In this document: positions 53,941-63,923 of the stretch, one piece after another
Layout of the letters: every line of letters begins with the position of its first letter
How positions within the stretch are numbered: position 1 is the stretch's first letter
Assembly (NCBI RefSeq): GCF_016862195.1
Contig: NZ_BOMM01000004.1
Span: forward strand, 21,883-85,882
Reading direction: 5' to 3'
Source: Paractinoplanes ferrugineus
GTDB taxonomy: Bacteria; Actinomycetota; Actinomycetes; Mycobacteriales; Micromonosporaceae
Length of the DNA stretch: 64,000 bases
Notes under the pieces: model-generated
The model's database searches: none
Told to the model about the DNA's origin: nothing
Seen by the model: only the letters and a program-made list of their open reading frames with translations
Made by a program: the position numbers and the translations under genes

Positions 53941-54045
53941 TATGTCAGCAATGCTCAGGGTGACCGGTTGATGGGACGTCCGCGCCCGTCGTGAGTGGTG
54001 CAGTAGCGTCGAGTGGTGCTTACCCAACGACCCCGGTGAGGCCGC

Positions 54046-54609
54046 ATGACCAGGATCATTGCCGGTGCCCATGGTGGCCGCCGGCTGTCCGCTCCGCCCG
54101 GTTCTGGCACCCGGCCCACATCGGACCGCGTTCGTGAGGCCCTGTTCAGCGCCCTGGACTCCATGATCGACCTGGAGGGGGCGCGATTCGTCGATCTTTA
54201 TGCCGGTTCGGGGGCGGTCGGTCTCGAGGCGCTGTCACGTGGATCTTCCCAGGCACTTCTGATCGAATCGGACGCCCGCGCGGCCCGTACGATCCGCGAC
54301 AACATCGTGACGCTACGTGTCGGCTCGGCGGCCCGGCTCGTGACCGGAAAGGTGGCCCAGGTTCTCGCGGCGCCCCCGGACGGCGGTCCGTACGACGTGA
54401 TCTTCGCCGATCCGCCCTACGAGGTGCGTAACGACGAGATCATCGAGCTGCAACAGGACCTGCTGGCCAACGACTGGCTCGCCAAGGACGCGGTGCTCGC
54501 GATCGAACGGGCGCGCCGGAGTGGCCCGATGAACTGGGTGGAAGGCATCACTGCCGACCGCAGCAGGCGTTACGGCGAGACTACTCTTTGGTACGGTCGC
54601 CGATCATGA
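54046..54609 (+). CDS. rsmD: 16S rRNA (guanine(966)-N(2))-methyltransferase
   Basis: This 187-residue SAM-dependent methyltransferase has RIIAGAHGGRRL at the start, the SAM loop FVDLYAGSGAVGLEALSRG and the catalytic FADPPYE (DPPY). It modifies G966 of 16S rRNA in the small subunit. It overlaps coaD by four bases, a common arrangement. Confidence 0.95.
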   Translation: MTRIIAGAHGGRRLSAPPGSGTRPTSDRVREALFSALDSMIDLEGARFVDLYAGSGAVGLEALSRGSSQALLIESDARAARTIRDNIVTLRVGSAARLVTGKVAQVLAAPPDGGPYDVIFADPPYEVRNDEIIELQQDLLANDWLAKDAVLAIERARRSGPMNWVEGITADRSRRYGETTLWYGRRS

Positions 54610-55085
54610 GACGAGCGGTGTGTCCCGGCTCCTTCGACCCGGTCACGAACGGTCACCTCGACATCGTCGGGCGGGCCAGCCGGCTGTTCGACGAGGTGAT
54701 CATCGGTGTGCTGATCAACCAGTCGAAGACCGGCCTGTTCACCATCGAGGAACGTCTCGACATCCTGCGTGAGGCGACCGCGCCGTACGACAACGTGCGG
54801 GTGGCCTCGTTCCATGGCCTGCTCGTGGACTTCTGCAAGGCCCAGGGTGCGGCCGTCGTGGTCAAGGGTCTGCGGGCGGTCAGCGACTTCGACTACGAGT
54901 TGCAGATGGCGCAGATGAACATCGGCTTGTCCGGCGTGGAGACGCTGTTCATGCCGACGAATCCGCTTTACTCCTTCCTGTCGTCCAGTCTTGTCAAGGA
55001 CGTGGTCAAGTGGGGTGGCGATGCCTCGGCGTACGTGCCCGACTTCGTCGGCGAGCGTTTGGTCGCGCGTCTGAAGCAGGACTGA
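54606..55085 (+). CDS. coaD: Phosphopantetheine adenylyltransferase
   Basis: This 159-residue nucleotidyltransferase carries out the fourth step of coenzyme A synthesis. It has the T/HxGH motif in GSFDPVTNGHLDIVGRA and the C-terminal ATP-binding FLSSSLVKDVVKWGGD. ATG 54606 lies in the rsmD stop. Confidence 0.96.
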   Translation: MRRAVCPGSFDPVTNGHLDIVGRASRLFDEVIIGVLINQSKTGLFTIEERLDILREATAPYDNVRVASFHGLLVDFCKAQGAAVVVKGLRAVSDFDYELQMAQMNIGLSGVETLFMPTNPLYSFLSSSLVKDVVKWGGDASAYVPDFVGERLVARLKQD

Positions 55086-55150
55086 CCGCGACGACGCAGT
55101 AACGTGATCGCACCACGCTCCGTGGGTGCAAGATGACGGGAGTAGAAGCC

Positions 55151-55648
55151 GTGGATCCGCTCGACAGCATCGACGAGATCATCGAACGCGTCCAGGATGC
55201 GCGATCCGTCCCGATGTCGCGGACGAACTTCATGTACGACCGGGCCGAGATGATCGACCTCCTCGACGCGCTCCGCTCGGGGCTGCCGTCGGAGATCCGG
55301 AAGGCCGCCGCCGTGCTCGACGAGCGCGACCGGATCATCGAGGCCGGCCGCCGCGAGGCCGACCGGATCATCAGCGAGGGTGAGACGGAACACGCTCGGC
55401 TCGTGTCGGTCAACGAGATCACGGTGTCCGCCGAGCACGAGGGCGCGCGGATCATCGCCGAGGCCCGCACCGAGGCTCAGCGCCTGCGTGACGAGGTCGA
55501 CGACTACGTCGACACCGCGCTCGCCAACTTCGAGCAGTTCCTGACCCGGGCGCTGGCGTCGATCGAGCGCGGCCGGGACAAAATGCACGCGCTGCGCGAG
55601 ATCGGTACATTCCAGGGTGAGGATGCTGAGCGTCCTCTCCCGTTCTGA
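55151..55648 (+). CDS. sepIVA: DivIVA-like coiled-coil protein, SepIVA homologue
   Basis: This 165-residue, largely helical protein (about 60-150 coiled coil: EAGRREADRIISEGETEHARLV) matches mycobacterial Rv2927c/SepIVA in length, opening pattern (x4-LD-x-I-x-EI-x-E-x2-Q-x2-RSVPMS) and neighbourhood (next to DUF177-rpmF-rnc). SepIVA is needed for septation and polar growth. GTG 55151 is chosen because GGGAG lies eight bases upstream and it matches the homologue's N-terminus; ATG 55133 is an alternative without a good site. Confidence 0.82.
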   Translation: MDPLDSIDEIIERVQDARSVPMSRTNFMYDRAEMIDLLDALRSGLPSEIRKAAAVLDERDRIIEAGRREADRIISEGETEHARLVSVNEITVSAEHEGARIIAEARTEAQRLRDEVDDYVDTALANFEQFLTRALASIERGRDKMHALREIGTFQGEDAERPLPF

Positions 55649-55721
55649 CAAGGGCCCGATTCGACGCTGGCCCGCCTGCTCAGGTAACCTTTTCCGTCGG
55701 CCTACCTATGGCTGAGAGTTC

Positions 55722-56333
55722 ATGATGCCCAAGTCTCCGCAGAGTCACCTCAACCCCAGGCAGCCGCTGGTCGTCGACACGACGAAACTCCCCCGGCAGC
55801 CTGGCGCGACGCGTGCCCTCGAACGGGTGATTCCGGCGCCGCCGAACCTCGGCCTGGACATGATCTCGGTCCCCGAGGGGTCGGACGTCGAGCTCGACCT
55901 CGTGCTCACGTCGGTCTCCGAGGGGGTCTACATCAGTGGCAGGGTCCGTGGCTCGCTCACCGGCGAGTGCGGCCGCTGCCTCAACGAGATCGACCAGTCC
56001 TTCGGCGTCTCGATCGCGGAGCTGTTCGCTTATGCGGACAGCACCACCGAGGAGACGACCGACGAGGACGAGGTGGGCCGGATGCAGGGCGATCTGATCG
56101 ACCTGGAGCCGACGGTTCGGGACGCGGTAGTGCTCATGCTGCCGGCCAACCCGCTCTGCCGGCCGGACTGCCCAGGCTTGTGCCCCGAGTGCGGGGTGCA
56201 TTTCGACGACCTTCCGGCCGATCACAGTCATGAGGAAGTCGACCCCCGCTGGGCCGCTTTGGGCAACTTGGAAAGCGCTGAGTTGCCTCCGGCGGCTTCG
56301 CCGCAACACCCGCGTAAAGGCATAGAGGAGTAG
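55722..56333 (+). CDS. yceD: DUF177 (YceD) family protein
   Basis: The 203-residue protein contains the DUF177 core [18 protein letters not shown] and the downstream Cys-rich segment [21 protein letters not shown], likely zinc-binding. YceD-type genes precede rpmF across bacteria and are linked to 23S rRNA maturation. ATG 55722 (or 55725) follows GAGAG. rpmF starts five bases after its stop. Confidence 0.92.
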   Translation: MMPKSPQSHLNPRQPLVVDTTKLPRQPGATRALERVIPAPPNLGLDMISVPEGSDVELDLVLTSVSEGVYISGRVRGSLTGECGRCLNEIDQSFGVSIAELFAYADSTTEETTDEDEVGRMQGDLIDLEPTVRDAVVLMLPANPLCRPDCPGLCPECGVHFDDLPADHSHEEVDPRWAALGNLESAELPPAASPQHPRKGIEE

Positions 56334-56338
56334 GAACC

Positions 56339-56512
56339 GTGGCCGTCCCGAAGCGCAAGATGTCGCGCAGCAACACCCGGTCCCGCCGGGCGAACTGGAA
56401 GGCGACCGCGGTTGTGACCGTGGCCTGCCCCCAGTGCAAGTCGCCGAAGCTGCCGCACACCGCCTGCTCGGTCTGCGGCACCTACAACGGCCGCCAGGTC
56501 ATCGAGGTCTGA
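56339..56512 (+). CDS. rpmF: 50S ribosomal protein L32
   Basis: This 57-residue L32 begins [20 protein letters not shown] and has two CxxC pairs (CPQC, CSVC), the zinc-binding form. GTG 56339 follows GAGGAGTAGGAACC. A CGCCCG/CGGGCG hairpin at 56530-56546 lies just downstream. Confidence 0.97.
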   Translation: MAVPKRKMSRSNTRSRRANWKATAVVTVACPQCKSPKLPHTACSVCGTYNGRQVIEV

Positions 56513-56574
56513 GACCTCGTGGAGTGACACGCCCGATCATCGGGCGGGTTGCACCTGGTAAATGGCGAACCACC

Positions 56575-57531
56575 GTGTCACCGGCTCCTGATCAGGAGCC
56601 GGTGACCGCGCGGATCGCCGTCGACCTCCTCGGCGGGGACCAAGCTCCCGCCGTCGTGGTTGACGGCGCTCTTCGTGCCTTCCAGGCCGACCCGGCCCTT
56701 CACCTGTTGCTCGTCGGCCCGGTCGATGTCGCCGACGCGATGGTCGCTGCCATCGATCCGGCTCAGCGTGACCGGCTGCGCACGCTCTCTCAAGATCAAC
56801 ATCAAGCGGGTGTACGGGCGGTGATGAGCGCCGTGGCACACGGCCACGCCGACGCTGCCTTCTCCGCCGGGAACACGGCCGACATCGTCCTGTCCGCCGC
56901 TCGCGTCCTGGGTCGCTGGCCCGGCGTACGCCGCCCGGCCCTGACCGCCGTCCTGCCCACCGCCACCGGCCGCCTCGTGCTGCTGGACGTCGGCTCCGCG
57001 GTCGACCCCGACGAAGAGTCCCTGGTCATGCACGCCCGCCTGGGCGCCGCCTACGCGCGCGTCGTGCACGGCGTCGAGCGTCCCCGGGTCGGCCTGCTCA
57101 CCATCGGCACCGAGCCGGGCAAGGGCGACCGCCTCCGCCGCTCCCTGCCGCCGCTGCTCGCCGAGGCGGAACTGCCGGCCGGCGCCCGTTACGTGGGCCT
57201 GGTCGAGGGCGGCGACGTCGTCACCGGCGATGCGGTGGACGTGGTGGTCGCCGACGGCTTCACCGGGAACGTACTGCTCAAGGGCTTGGAAGCGGCGTAC
57301 GCCAAGCTTGGTTCGCCCGGCGGGGAGGCACCCGGCGTGCCCCGCGCCGCTCTTCTTCTCGGCGTCGGCGGCACCGTGGTCGTCTGCCACGGAGCCGGTT
57401 CCGGCACCGACCTGGCCGGTGGTATCGCGCTGGCCGCCGGCCTCCACCGTCGCGCCGCGGTGGCGACGATGGCCGATCACGTCGTCAAAGACAAGCACAG
57501 CCAGCACAACGAGGTGTCCCATGATGGATAA
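56575..57531 (+). CDS. plsX: Phosphate acyltransferase PlsX (divergent)
   Basis: This 318-residue protein aligns with PlsX, which converts acyl-ACP to acyl-phosphate for phospholipid synthesis. It keeps [34 protein letters not shown] and [20 protein letters not shown], but the N-terminal motif is [12 protein letters not shown] rather than the usual VDxMGGDxAP, and the C-terminus [16 protein letters not shown] is altered. GTG 56575 is the best start. It overlaps rnc by 11 bases. Confidence 0.88.
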   Translation: MSPAPDQEPVTARIAVDLLGGDQAPAVVVDGALRAFQADPALHLLLVGPVDVADAMVAAIDPAQRDRLRTLSQDQHQAGVRAVMSAVAHGHADAAFSAGNTADIVLSAARVLGRWPGVRRPALTAVLPTATGRLVLLDVGSAVDPDEESLVMHARLGAAYARVVHGVERPRVGLLTIGTEPGKGDRLRRSLPPLLAEAELPAGARYVGLVEGGDVVTGDAVDVVVADGFTGNVLLKGLEAAYAKLGSPGGEAPGVPRAALLLGVGGTVVVCHGAGSGTDLAGGIALAAGLHRRAAVATMADHVVKDKHSQHNEVSHDG

Positions 57532-58291
57532 GCGCCGCAGGCCCCCGACTCAACCGCTGGAGGACGCCCTCGGCGTCGCGTTCGAACCCGCGTTGCTGGA
57601 GCGGGCCCTCACCCACCGTTCGTACGCCTACGAGAACGGTGGCCTGCCGACCAACGAGCGGTTGGAGTTCCTGGGCGACTCGGTGCTCGGCGTGGTGATC
57701 ACGTCGGCGCTCTACCACAACCACCCCGACCTGCCCGAGGGTCAGCTCGCCAAGCTGCGGGCCAGCGTGGTCAACATGCACGCGCTCGCCGACGTGGCCC
57801 GCGGTCTCGGCCCGCACGGTCTCGGCCCGCACCTGCTGCTCGGCAAGGGTGAGGAGACGACCGGCGGCCGGGACAAGGCGAGCATCCTGGCCGACACCCT
57901 GGAGGCGCTGCTCGGTGCGATCTACCTGCAGGAGGGTCTGGCGGAGGCGGGCGAGGTGATCCACCGGCTGTTCGACCCGCTGATGGCCGAGTCGGCCGGC
58001 CGGGGCGCGGCGCTCGACTGGAAGACGAGCCTGCAGGAACTGACCGCGGCGCTCGGGCTGGGCGTGCCGGACTATGTCATCGAGGACTCCGGTCCCGACC
58101 ACGCCAAGACGTTCACCGCCTGGGTGGTGGTGGCCGGCGAGCGGTACGGCGGCTCCGAGGGGCGCAGCAAGAAGCAGGCGGAGCAGCGCGCCGCCGCGGC
58201 GGCCTGGCGCACCCTGAACGAGAGCGGAAGCGACGCCGGGCCGGAGATCGAGGCGGGCGAGCCCGAGAAACCGGACGACGACGAGAAGTGA
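57521..58291 (+). CDS. rnc: Ribonuclease III
   Basis: The 256-residue RNase III has the catalytic signature [16 protein letters not shown], the second acidic site [12 protein letters not shown], and a C-terminal double-stranded-RNA-binding domain ([37 protein letters not shown]). The acidic tail [13 protein letters not shown] is lineage-specific. Start ATG 57521 or 57524, with GAGG upstream. Confidence 0.96.
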   Translation: MMDKRRRPPTQPLEDALGVAFEPALLERALTHRSYAYENGGLPTNERLEFLGDSVLGVVITSALYHNHPDLPEGQLAKLRASVVNMHALADVARGLGPHGLGPHLLLGKGEETTGGRDKASILADTLEALLGAIYLQEGLAEAGEVIHRLFDPLMAESAGRGAALDWKTSLQELTAALGLGVPDYVIEDSGPDHAKTFTAWVVVAGERYGGSEGRSKKQAEQRAAAAAWRTLNESGSDAGPEIEAGEPEKPDDDEK

Positions 58292-59472
58292 ACGTCGTCG
58301 TGGACGATCAGCCCACCGCCGCGGACGACACCGAGCGGGACAGCCTGTGGACGGCCGCCGGGGCCTGGCGCGGGGTGCTCACCGCGGTCGGCATCCTCGC
58401 CCTGACCCGGGTCGCCCAGCTGCTGTTCATCGCGTGGCTGGCGAACGCGCACCCGACCGAGGCCGGGCTGCGGGGGCGGCTGCTCGTCTGGGACGCGGGC
58501 TGGTTCCTGCGGGTCGCGGTGGACGGCTATCCACACTCGTACGCCTATGACGCGAACCACGTGGTGGAGGGCAACGGGCTGGCCTTCTTCCCGGTGTACC
58601 CGCTGCTCATCCGGGGCTTCGCGGCCCTCGGCAGCAACCCGCAGAACGCGGCGCTGGGGGTCGCCTGGGCCGCGTCGATCGGCGCCGCGGTCGCGTTGCA
58701 CCTGCTCGGCACGACGCTGTACGGCAAGCGGGCCGGCTGGGCGCTCGTGGCGATCGTGTGCAGCGCCCCGGTCTCGGTGGTGCTGTCCATGGCGTACTCC
58801 GAAGCGCTCTTCCTCGCCCTGGTCGCCGGCATGTTCGTCGCCGCGCACCGCCAGGTGTGGTGGGCGGCCGGGCTGCTCGGGCTGGCCGCCGCGCTGACCC
58901 GCCCGACCGGAGCCGCCGCCGCGCTGGGTCTCGCCGTCGCCGCGCTGCTGGCCGCCCGCCGGGACCGCTCGACCGGCTGGCAGCCGCTCCTGGCCGCGGC
59001 GGTCGCGCTGGCCGGCGTGCCGCTGTTCCTGGCCTGGGTGGGTCTGCGGGTCGGCGACTGGGATGCCTGGTTCCGCATCCAGTCGGCCGGCTGGGGCAGC
59101 TCGTTCGACTTCGGCAGCAGCACCTGGCGGTTCCTGTCGGACACGCTCACCACAGCGGACGGCTGGGTCCAGGTGAGCGTGGCGATCATCCTGCTGGCGG
59201 CGCTGGCCGCGGCCGGGGTGGCGCTGGCCGGCAAGCCGTGGTTGCCGCTGGCGGTCTACGGGGTGGTCGCCATGATCATGGTCTACGGGCAGGGCGGCTT
59301 TTACCACTCGAAGCCGCGACTGCTGCTGCCCGTACTGTTGACGCTGCTGCCGGCGGCCGTCGCCGCAGCCCGCGCCCGCCCCCGGGTGGCGGTGCTGTCC
59401 ATCGTGGCGTGGGCGGCGTTCGGACTCTGGTACGGCGCCTACCTGATCACGGTCTGGCCCTACACGCTCTGA
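58288..59472 (+). CDS. PIG-V-type mannosyltransferase-like membrane protein
   Basis: The 394-residue protein has about nine membrane segments and the PIG-V family opening [20 protein letters not shown], with an acidic residue in the first loop, as in GT-C enzymes using polyprenyl-phosphate-mannose. [11 protein letters not shown] is also typical. The acceptor is unknown. GTG 58288 overlaps rnc, an unusual insertion between rnc and mutM. Confidence 0.82.
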   Translation: MNVVVDDQPTAADDTERDSLWTAAGAWRGVLTAVGILALTRVAQLLFIAWLANAHPTEAGLRGRLLVWDAGWFLRVAVDGYPHSYAYDANHVVEGNGLAFFPVYPLLIRGFAALGSNPQNAALGVAWAASIGAAVALHLLGTTLYGKRAGWALVAIVCSAPVSVVLSMAYSEALFLALVAGMFVAAHRQVWWAAGLLGLAAALTRPTGAAAALGLAVAALLAARRDRSTGWQPLLAAAVALAGVPLFLAWVGLRVGDWDAWFRIQSAGWGSSFDFGSSTWRFLSDTLTTADGWVQVSVAIILLAALAAAGVALAGKPWLPLAVYGVVAMIMVYGQGGFYHSKPRLLLPVLLTLLPAAVAAARARPRVAVLSIVAWAAFGLWYGAYLITVWPYTL

Positions 59473-59482
59473 AGGAGAAAAG

Positions 59483-60331
59483 GTGCCCGAGCTGCCCGAG
59501 GTCGAGACCGTGCGGCAGGGCCTGGCCAAGTGGGTGGCCGGCCGGACGATGGCGACCGTGGAGGTGCGCCACCCCCGGGCGATCCGGCGGCACCTGCCCG
59601 GCGACGCGCACTTCAGCGCGATGCTCGCGGGCCGCACCGTTCTCGACGTGTCCCGCCGCGGCAAGTACCTGTGGCTGCCGCTCGACTCGGGCGACGCGAT
59701 CATCGGCCATCTCGGGATGAGCGGCCAACTGCTGATGCAGCCGGCCGACGCCGAGGACGAGAAGCACCTGCGGATCCGCTTCACCTTCACCGACGGCGGA
59801 CCCCAGCTGCGCTTCGTCGACCAGCGCACGTTCGGCGGTCTCGCGGTCAGCGAGGGCGGCGCCGAGCTGCCCGACGAGATCGCGCACATCGCCCGTGACC
59901 CGATCGACCCGCTCTTCGACGACGAGGCGTTCGTGACCCGCACCCGGGCCAAGCACACCGAGATCAAACGGGCCCTGCTCGACCAGACGCTGATCTCCGG
60001 CATCGGCAACATCTACGCCGACGAGGCGCTGTGGCGGGCACGGTTGCACGGCGCCCGCCCCACCGACCAACTGACCCGCCCGGCCGTACGCCGTTTGCTC
60101 GCCCACGTCCGCGACGTGCTCGGCGAGGCCATCGTGGCCGGTGGGACCAGCTTCGACGAGCTCTACGTCAACGTGAACGGGGAGAGCGGCTACTTCGACC
60201 GGTCGCTCAACGCCTACGGCCGCGAGGGCGAACCGTGCCACCGGTGCGGCAGCCCGATCCGCCGTGAGCAGTTCATGAACCGCTCGTCGTTCAGCTGTCC
60301 TCGCTGCCAGCCCCGCCCGCGTACGCACTGA
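59483..60331 (+). CDS. mutM: Formamidopyrimidine-DNA glycosylase
   Basis: This 282-residue base-excision-repair enzyme removes 8-oxoguanine. The N-terminal [13 protein letters not shown] carries catalytic Pro and Glu after Met removal. The H2TH segment is [17 protein letters not shown], and the C-terminal zinc finger is [28 protein letters not shown] 59483 follows AAGGAGAAAA. Its 3' end overlaps the convergent gene by 41 bases. Confidence 0.96.
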   Translation: MPELPEVETVRQGLAKWVAGRTMATVEVRHPRAIRRHLPGDAHFSAMLAGRTVLDVSRRGKYLWLPLDSGDAIIGHLGMSGQLLMQPADAEDEKHLRIRFTFTDGGPQLRFVDQRTFGGLAVSEGGAELPDEIAHIARDPIDPLFDDEAFVTRTRAKHTEIKRALLDQTLISGIGNIYADEALWRARLHGARPTDQLTRPAVRRLLAHVRDVLGEAIVAGGTSFDELYVNVNGESGYFDRSLNAYGREGEPCHRCGSPIRREQFMNRSSFSCPRCQPRPRTH

Positions 60332-60854
60332 CGTACGGCTTGGCGTCGGTGGCCAGCCCGAATCCCGCCTTGCGCCGCCCCATCAGCCGCCGGGCCGCGG
60401 TGAGCAGAGCGACCGGTACGCCGTGCACGATGTGCCCGTCCCCGGGCCGCGACCCGTCGCCGTCCCAGTTCTGATAGGCCGTCCACGGCCCCTCGAACGT
60501 GCAGATCCGCACGCCCAGGTCGCGGTAGAGCGGGTGGGTCGGTACGCCCGGGTTGAGCACCACCCGGTGCAGTCCGCGCCGGGCGGCCAGCCGGAGGGTC
60601 AACGCGACCGGCCCGACCCCGCCCGACCCGGCCGGCGCCCGGTCGAGGAACAGCCCTTCGACGCCGTCCGCCCGCCACACGTCGACGTCGGCCAGCACGT
60701 CGGCGAGCGAGCGGCTGCCCCAGTCGAGGTCGATGCGCCCCAGCGACTGGTGCAGGCTGCGGCGTTCACCGGGCAGGTCGCGGACGATCCAGGTCTCGGC
60801 GTCCAGAGCCAGTTCGGGGGACGGGTGGGCGTACGGGGGGAACAGGGTCTTCAT
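60291..60854 (-). CDS. Spherulation-specific family 4-type protein
   Basis: This 187-residue protein ([23 protein letters not shown]..., [46 protein letters not shown]) shows the TIM-barrel pattern of spherulin 4 proteins, which often accompany exopolysaccharide glycosyltransferases. It lacks a signal peptide and ends with an Ala/Gly tail. ATG 60854 overlaps the upstream gene's stop, making it the last gene of a three-gene operon. Confidence 0.78.
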   Translation of the reverse strand: MKTLFPPYAHPSPELALDAETWIVRDLPGERRSLHQSLGRIDLDWGSRSLADVLADVDVWRADGVEGLFLDRAPAGSGGVGPVALTLRLAARRGLHRVVLNPGVPTHPLYRDLGVRICTFEGPWTAYQNWDGDGSRPGDGHIVHGVPVALLTAARRLMGRRKAGFGLATDAKPYVSAYAGGAGSEDS

Positions 60855-62164
60855 GAGGTTCTCCGTTCGTCGGCGGCGGTCAGGGCGACGACGAGCAGGC
60901 CGGCCGCGTGGGTGACGGCGAGCGCGCCGACGGCGTTCGGCAGGAGGCCGGCGGCCGGTACGGGCAGTAGGTTCAGGACAGTCATGGCGATCGGGGGAGC
61001 GGCCGCGACGACGGTGGCGGCGCCGATCCGGCCGCGGGCGGCGAGCAGGAACGTGATGGCGAAGACGCCGCCGAGCAGGAAGCCGCCGGCGAGGGCCAGC
61101 AGGCCGGCCGACGACCTGTCGAACCCGGCCACCGCGAAACCGCAGCCGAGCGTCAACGGTGGCAGCAGCCCGACGAGCGTGACCAGGGTGACCCGCCACT
61201 GCCGGGCGCCCGCCTGCCCGATGTTCCAGGCGATCAGCGCCTCCAGGATCGGCACCGCCACCAGCAACGGCAGCCAGAACGGCACGTTCGAGCCGGACGG
61301 CCCGCCCCGCCAGATCACCAGCACGCAGATCGCCTGGGAGGCGCCGATCACCAGGTAACCGGCCGAACGGCGCAACTCCACCCGGGTCAGCGCGAACTTG
61401 CGGCGCGGCGTCCCCGGCAGCATCGCCGGCCGGAACGAGCGCACCAGCGCCAGCACGATCGCCGCGGGCAGCAAGGTGTTCACCGCCGGCCACGGGATCG
61501 CCCACCCCGCGATCCGCAGCTCGTCGAGCTTGGCCAGGGTCATCCCGGCCAGCACCCAGCTCGGCAGGCTGTACCGCACCACCGCGGCTTCGGCCCGGGT
61601 GACCAGCGCCGCGGTGATGGTGGCCATGGTGGCGAGCCCGCCGAGCCCGATGACGAGGGCGATGCCGCGCTCGGGCCCGACCATCGAGTCGGGCGCCATC
61701 CAGATCAGCGCGCACCACAGCCCGCTCACCGCCCCGAAGCCGGCGGCGACGAGCCGGCACGCGGCGGCCGGTCCGGCTCGCCTTGCCACCGCCACTCCGG
61801 CGCAGGTCAGGGCCTGCGCCGCGGTCCAGCCGAGCAGCAGGGTCAGCAGCGGGACCGGCCCGGCGACGTGCCGGAGTGCGCCCCCGCCGGCCACCCCGAC
61901 GCTGATCGGGGCGAGGTAGAGAGCACACCGCAGCAGGGCGGCACCCAGGTAGGCGCGCCGGGCGCCAGGTCGGCGGTGGGTCCGCACGGCCGCGGGCGCG
62001 GAGTTCGGTTGCGGCGGCGGCGCGGCCCCCGGTTCGGCGGCATGCCTCGGCCGTACGACGGTGCGGCGGCTCGGTGGCGCGCCGAGGGAGCCGGTCGGGC
62101 GGCGACGGTCACGGCTCTTCGGCGTACGCGTCGATGCCGCGCCCCGCTGGGGTGTGATCGTCAT
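60851..62164 (-). CDS. Polytopic membrane protein of the exopolysaccharide operon
   Basis: The 437-residue protein has an N-terminal Pro/Arg-rich cytoplasmic stretch (about 1-70) followed by about 12 hydrophobic segments. The number and length fit a flippase or transporter, a PelG-like role, but sequence similarity is not evident to me. It overlaps both neighbours by four bases, so expression is coupled with the glycosyltransferase. Confidence 0.7.
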   Translation of the reverse strand: MTITPQRGAASTRTPKSRDRRRPTGSLGAPPSRRTVVRPRHAAEPGAAPPPQPNSAPAAVRTHRRPGARRAYLGAALLRCALYLAPISVGVAGGGALRHVAGPVPLLTLLLGWTAAQALTCAGVAVARRAGPAAACRLVAAGFGAVSGLWCALIWMAPDSMVGPERGIALVIGLGGLATMATITAALVTRAEAAVVRYSLPSWVLAGMTLAKLDELRIAGWAIPWPAVNTLLPAAIVLALVRSFRPAMLPGTPRRKFALTRVELRRSAGYLVIGASQAICVLVIWRGGPSGSNVPFWLPLLVAVPILEALIAWNIGQAGARQWRVTLVTLVGLLPPLTLGCGFAVAGFDRSSAGLLALAGGFLLGGVFAITFLLAARGRIGAATVVAAAPPIAMTVLNLLPVPAAGLLPNAVGALAVTHAAGLLVVALTAADERRTS

Positions 62165-63741
62165 CGGTCCTCCTCGCTCAGCCAGCGCAGCGTCGCGGGC
62201 GGTGTCGTCCGCGGCGCGGGAATGGTGAGTGCCAGTTCGACGGCGTTCGCGGGCGCGACCGGCGGCCCGGCCAGATCGGCGTAGAGCGCGCCGTAGACCC
62301 GAACCACCCGGTCGTTGGTGAAGTGGGTGAGCGCCCGCCGCCGGGCCGCGTCGCCGAGTTGCCGGCGCCGGGTCGGCGCGCGCAGCAGGCCCACGATCGC
62401 GATCGCCAGCTCGGCCGGTTCATCCGGCTGAACCAGCACGCCCGCGTCGCCGAGCGTCTCGGCGGCCGGCCCGACATCGACCCCGACCACGGCCCGGCCC
62501 GACATCATCGCCTCGATCAGCCGGTACGGCGGGTCGGCCGGTCCCGGTACGTGCGCCACCACGAGTCCCCAGGTGTAACGGTCCCGCGGATCGGCCGGCA
62601 GCGGGTGCAACCGGACCGCCCGCCCCAACCCGGAGCGCTCGACCTGCTCGACACAGTGATCCTCGTGCGCCGGGGTGACCCCGACCAGGTGCAGCACGGC
62701 CCCCGGCAGAGCTGCCGCGACGTGCTCGAACGCCGCCAGCAGCGCGGTGAGCCCGCTGTCCGGCCCGCCGCTGCCGGCCCACACCACCGTCGGCTGCCCG
62801 CTCTCCGGCTCGCCGGCGATCGGGTACTCGGACGGGTCGACCCCGGCCGGCACCTGCACGAGCCGGGCCGCCGCGGCGCCGTGCCGCAGCGCGTAACCGT
62901 GGTGGAAGGCACTGAGCGGAGCGATCAGGCCGGCCTCGGCGTAACCGGTGCGAGCCACCGCGCCCCGGAACCGGCGCAGCACCGCCCGTACCGCCGGCGA
63001 CAACCGTTCCTCGGCGGGCCGATGCCGGGCGACGGGCGCGCGGGCCTCGGTGAGCAGCAGCGGAACACCCGCCCGCCACCGGCCGGCGAGCGCGCTGAGC
63101 AGCGGCGTGGTGCCACCGACGCAGTGCACCAGATCGGTCTGCGGCAGCGACACCGTCAGGGCGCCGAGCGCGTGCTTGAGCAGCGTCGCCGCCGTACGGG
63201 CATCGCGCGCGCCGAGCCGGGGCGGCGTCGGCTCGTCGGCGGTCGACGGGACGCCCCGCCACGCCTCCATCAGCAGGTCGGCCAGGGGGACGTTGGCCAG
63301 CGGATCGACCCGTTCAGCAGCCAGCTCGGCCAGCCCTCGCAGCCCGCCCGCGAACCGCCCGCGCCCTTCGGCCAGCCCGCGCCCTTCGGCCAGCCCGCGC
63401 CCTTCGGCCAGCCCGCGCCCTTCGGCCAGCCCGCGCCCTTCGGCCAGCCCTCGGCAGAGCAGGTGGGCGGCGTTCCGGCCGGTCTCGTTGTGGTCGCCGC
63501 GGCGCCGTTCCCGACCGACCGCGCGGCCGATCCGCACGGCAGCGGCCGAGCGGACGTTGAGCGGGAGCGGGTACGCCGGGGTCGATGGCGGTTCCCGGTC
63601 GGTGACGGTCAGCAGATCGAACCGGTAGCGGCGCAGTCCCTCGACGAGGGTCCGGCACCACCCGCTCAGCGCGTCCCGCCGGAACGGATACCCGCCGCCG
63701 GTGAGCAGGCAGACGCGTTCCTGCGGCGGGGTCGATTTCAC
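62161..63741 (-). CDS. Glycosyltransferase family 4 (PelF-like) with in-frame GLAEGR repeats
   Basis: The 526-residue protein opens VCLLTGGGYPFRRDALSGWCRTLVEGLRRYRF, the PelF/DUF3492 N-terminus, and has a C-terminal GT-B half (VVWAGSGGPDSGLTALLAAFEHVAAALPGAVLHLVG, then RLIEAMMSGRAVVGVDVGPAAETLGDAGVLV). Residues about 98-127 are GLAEGR repeated five times, encoded by the array at 63361-63450; relatives lack such a repeat as far as I know. GTG 63741 has no clear ribosome-binding site. It heads a minus-strand operon. Confidence 0.85.
   Translation of the reverse strand: MKSTPPQERVCLLTGGGYPFRRDALSGWCRTLVEGLRRYRFDLLTVTDREPPSTPAYPLPLNVRSAAAVRIGRAVGRERRRGDHNETGRNAAHLLCRGLAEGRGLAEGRGLAEGRGLAEGRGLAEGRGRFAGGLRGLAELAAERVDPLANVPLADLLMEAWRGVPSTADEPTPPRLGARDARTAATLLKHALGALTVSLPQTDLVHCVGGTTPLLSALAGRWRAGVPLLLTEARAPVARHRPAEERLSPAVRAVLRRFRGAVARTGYAEAGLIAPLSAFHHGYALRHGAAAARLVQVPAGVDPSEYPIAGEPESGQPTVVWAGSGGPDSGLTALLAAFEHVAAALPGAVLHLVGVTPAHEDHCVEQVERSGLGRAVRLHPLPADPRDRYTWGLVVAHVPGPADPPYRLIEAMMSGRAVVGVDVGPAAETLGDAGVLVQPDEPAELAIAIVGLLRAPTRRRQLGDAARRRALTHFTNDRVVRVYGALYADLAGPPVAPANAVELALTIPAPRTTPPATLRWLSEEDR
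63361..63450. repeat. 18-bp tandem repeat inside the glycosyltransferase gene, five perfect units
   Basis: GCGCCCTTCGGCCAGCCC occurs five times without mismatch and encodes GLAEGR on the minus strand. Identity at every base implies recent expansion or ongoing slippage. Confidence 0.97.
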
Positions 63742-63923
63742 GATGGAGGCAACGAGACAGCCCGGAAAAGTTACGAGACCCTGTCGGGTAGGCGACTAAA
63801 TTACGCGACTTTTATCCGATTTGCCGCCCGACTTGCCCCAAATGTCGCACAAATCGAGTCCGTAGCGAGGTACGGCAGCGGCCCCGCCGGCACCGGTCGC
63901 CCCCACCCCTCGCCACCCACCCC

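Noticed and set aside
63361..63450. CRISPR array
   Set aside because: The units are contiguous 18-bp copies without spacers and lie in frame within a glycosyltransferase gene. The other arrays in the window likewise lack spacers.
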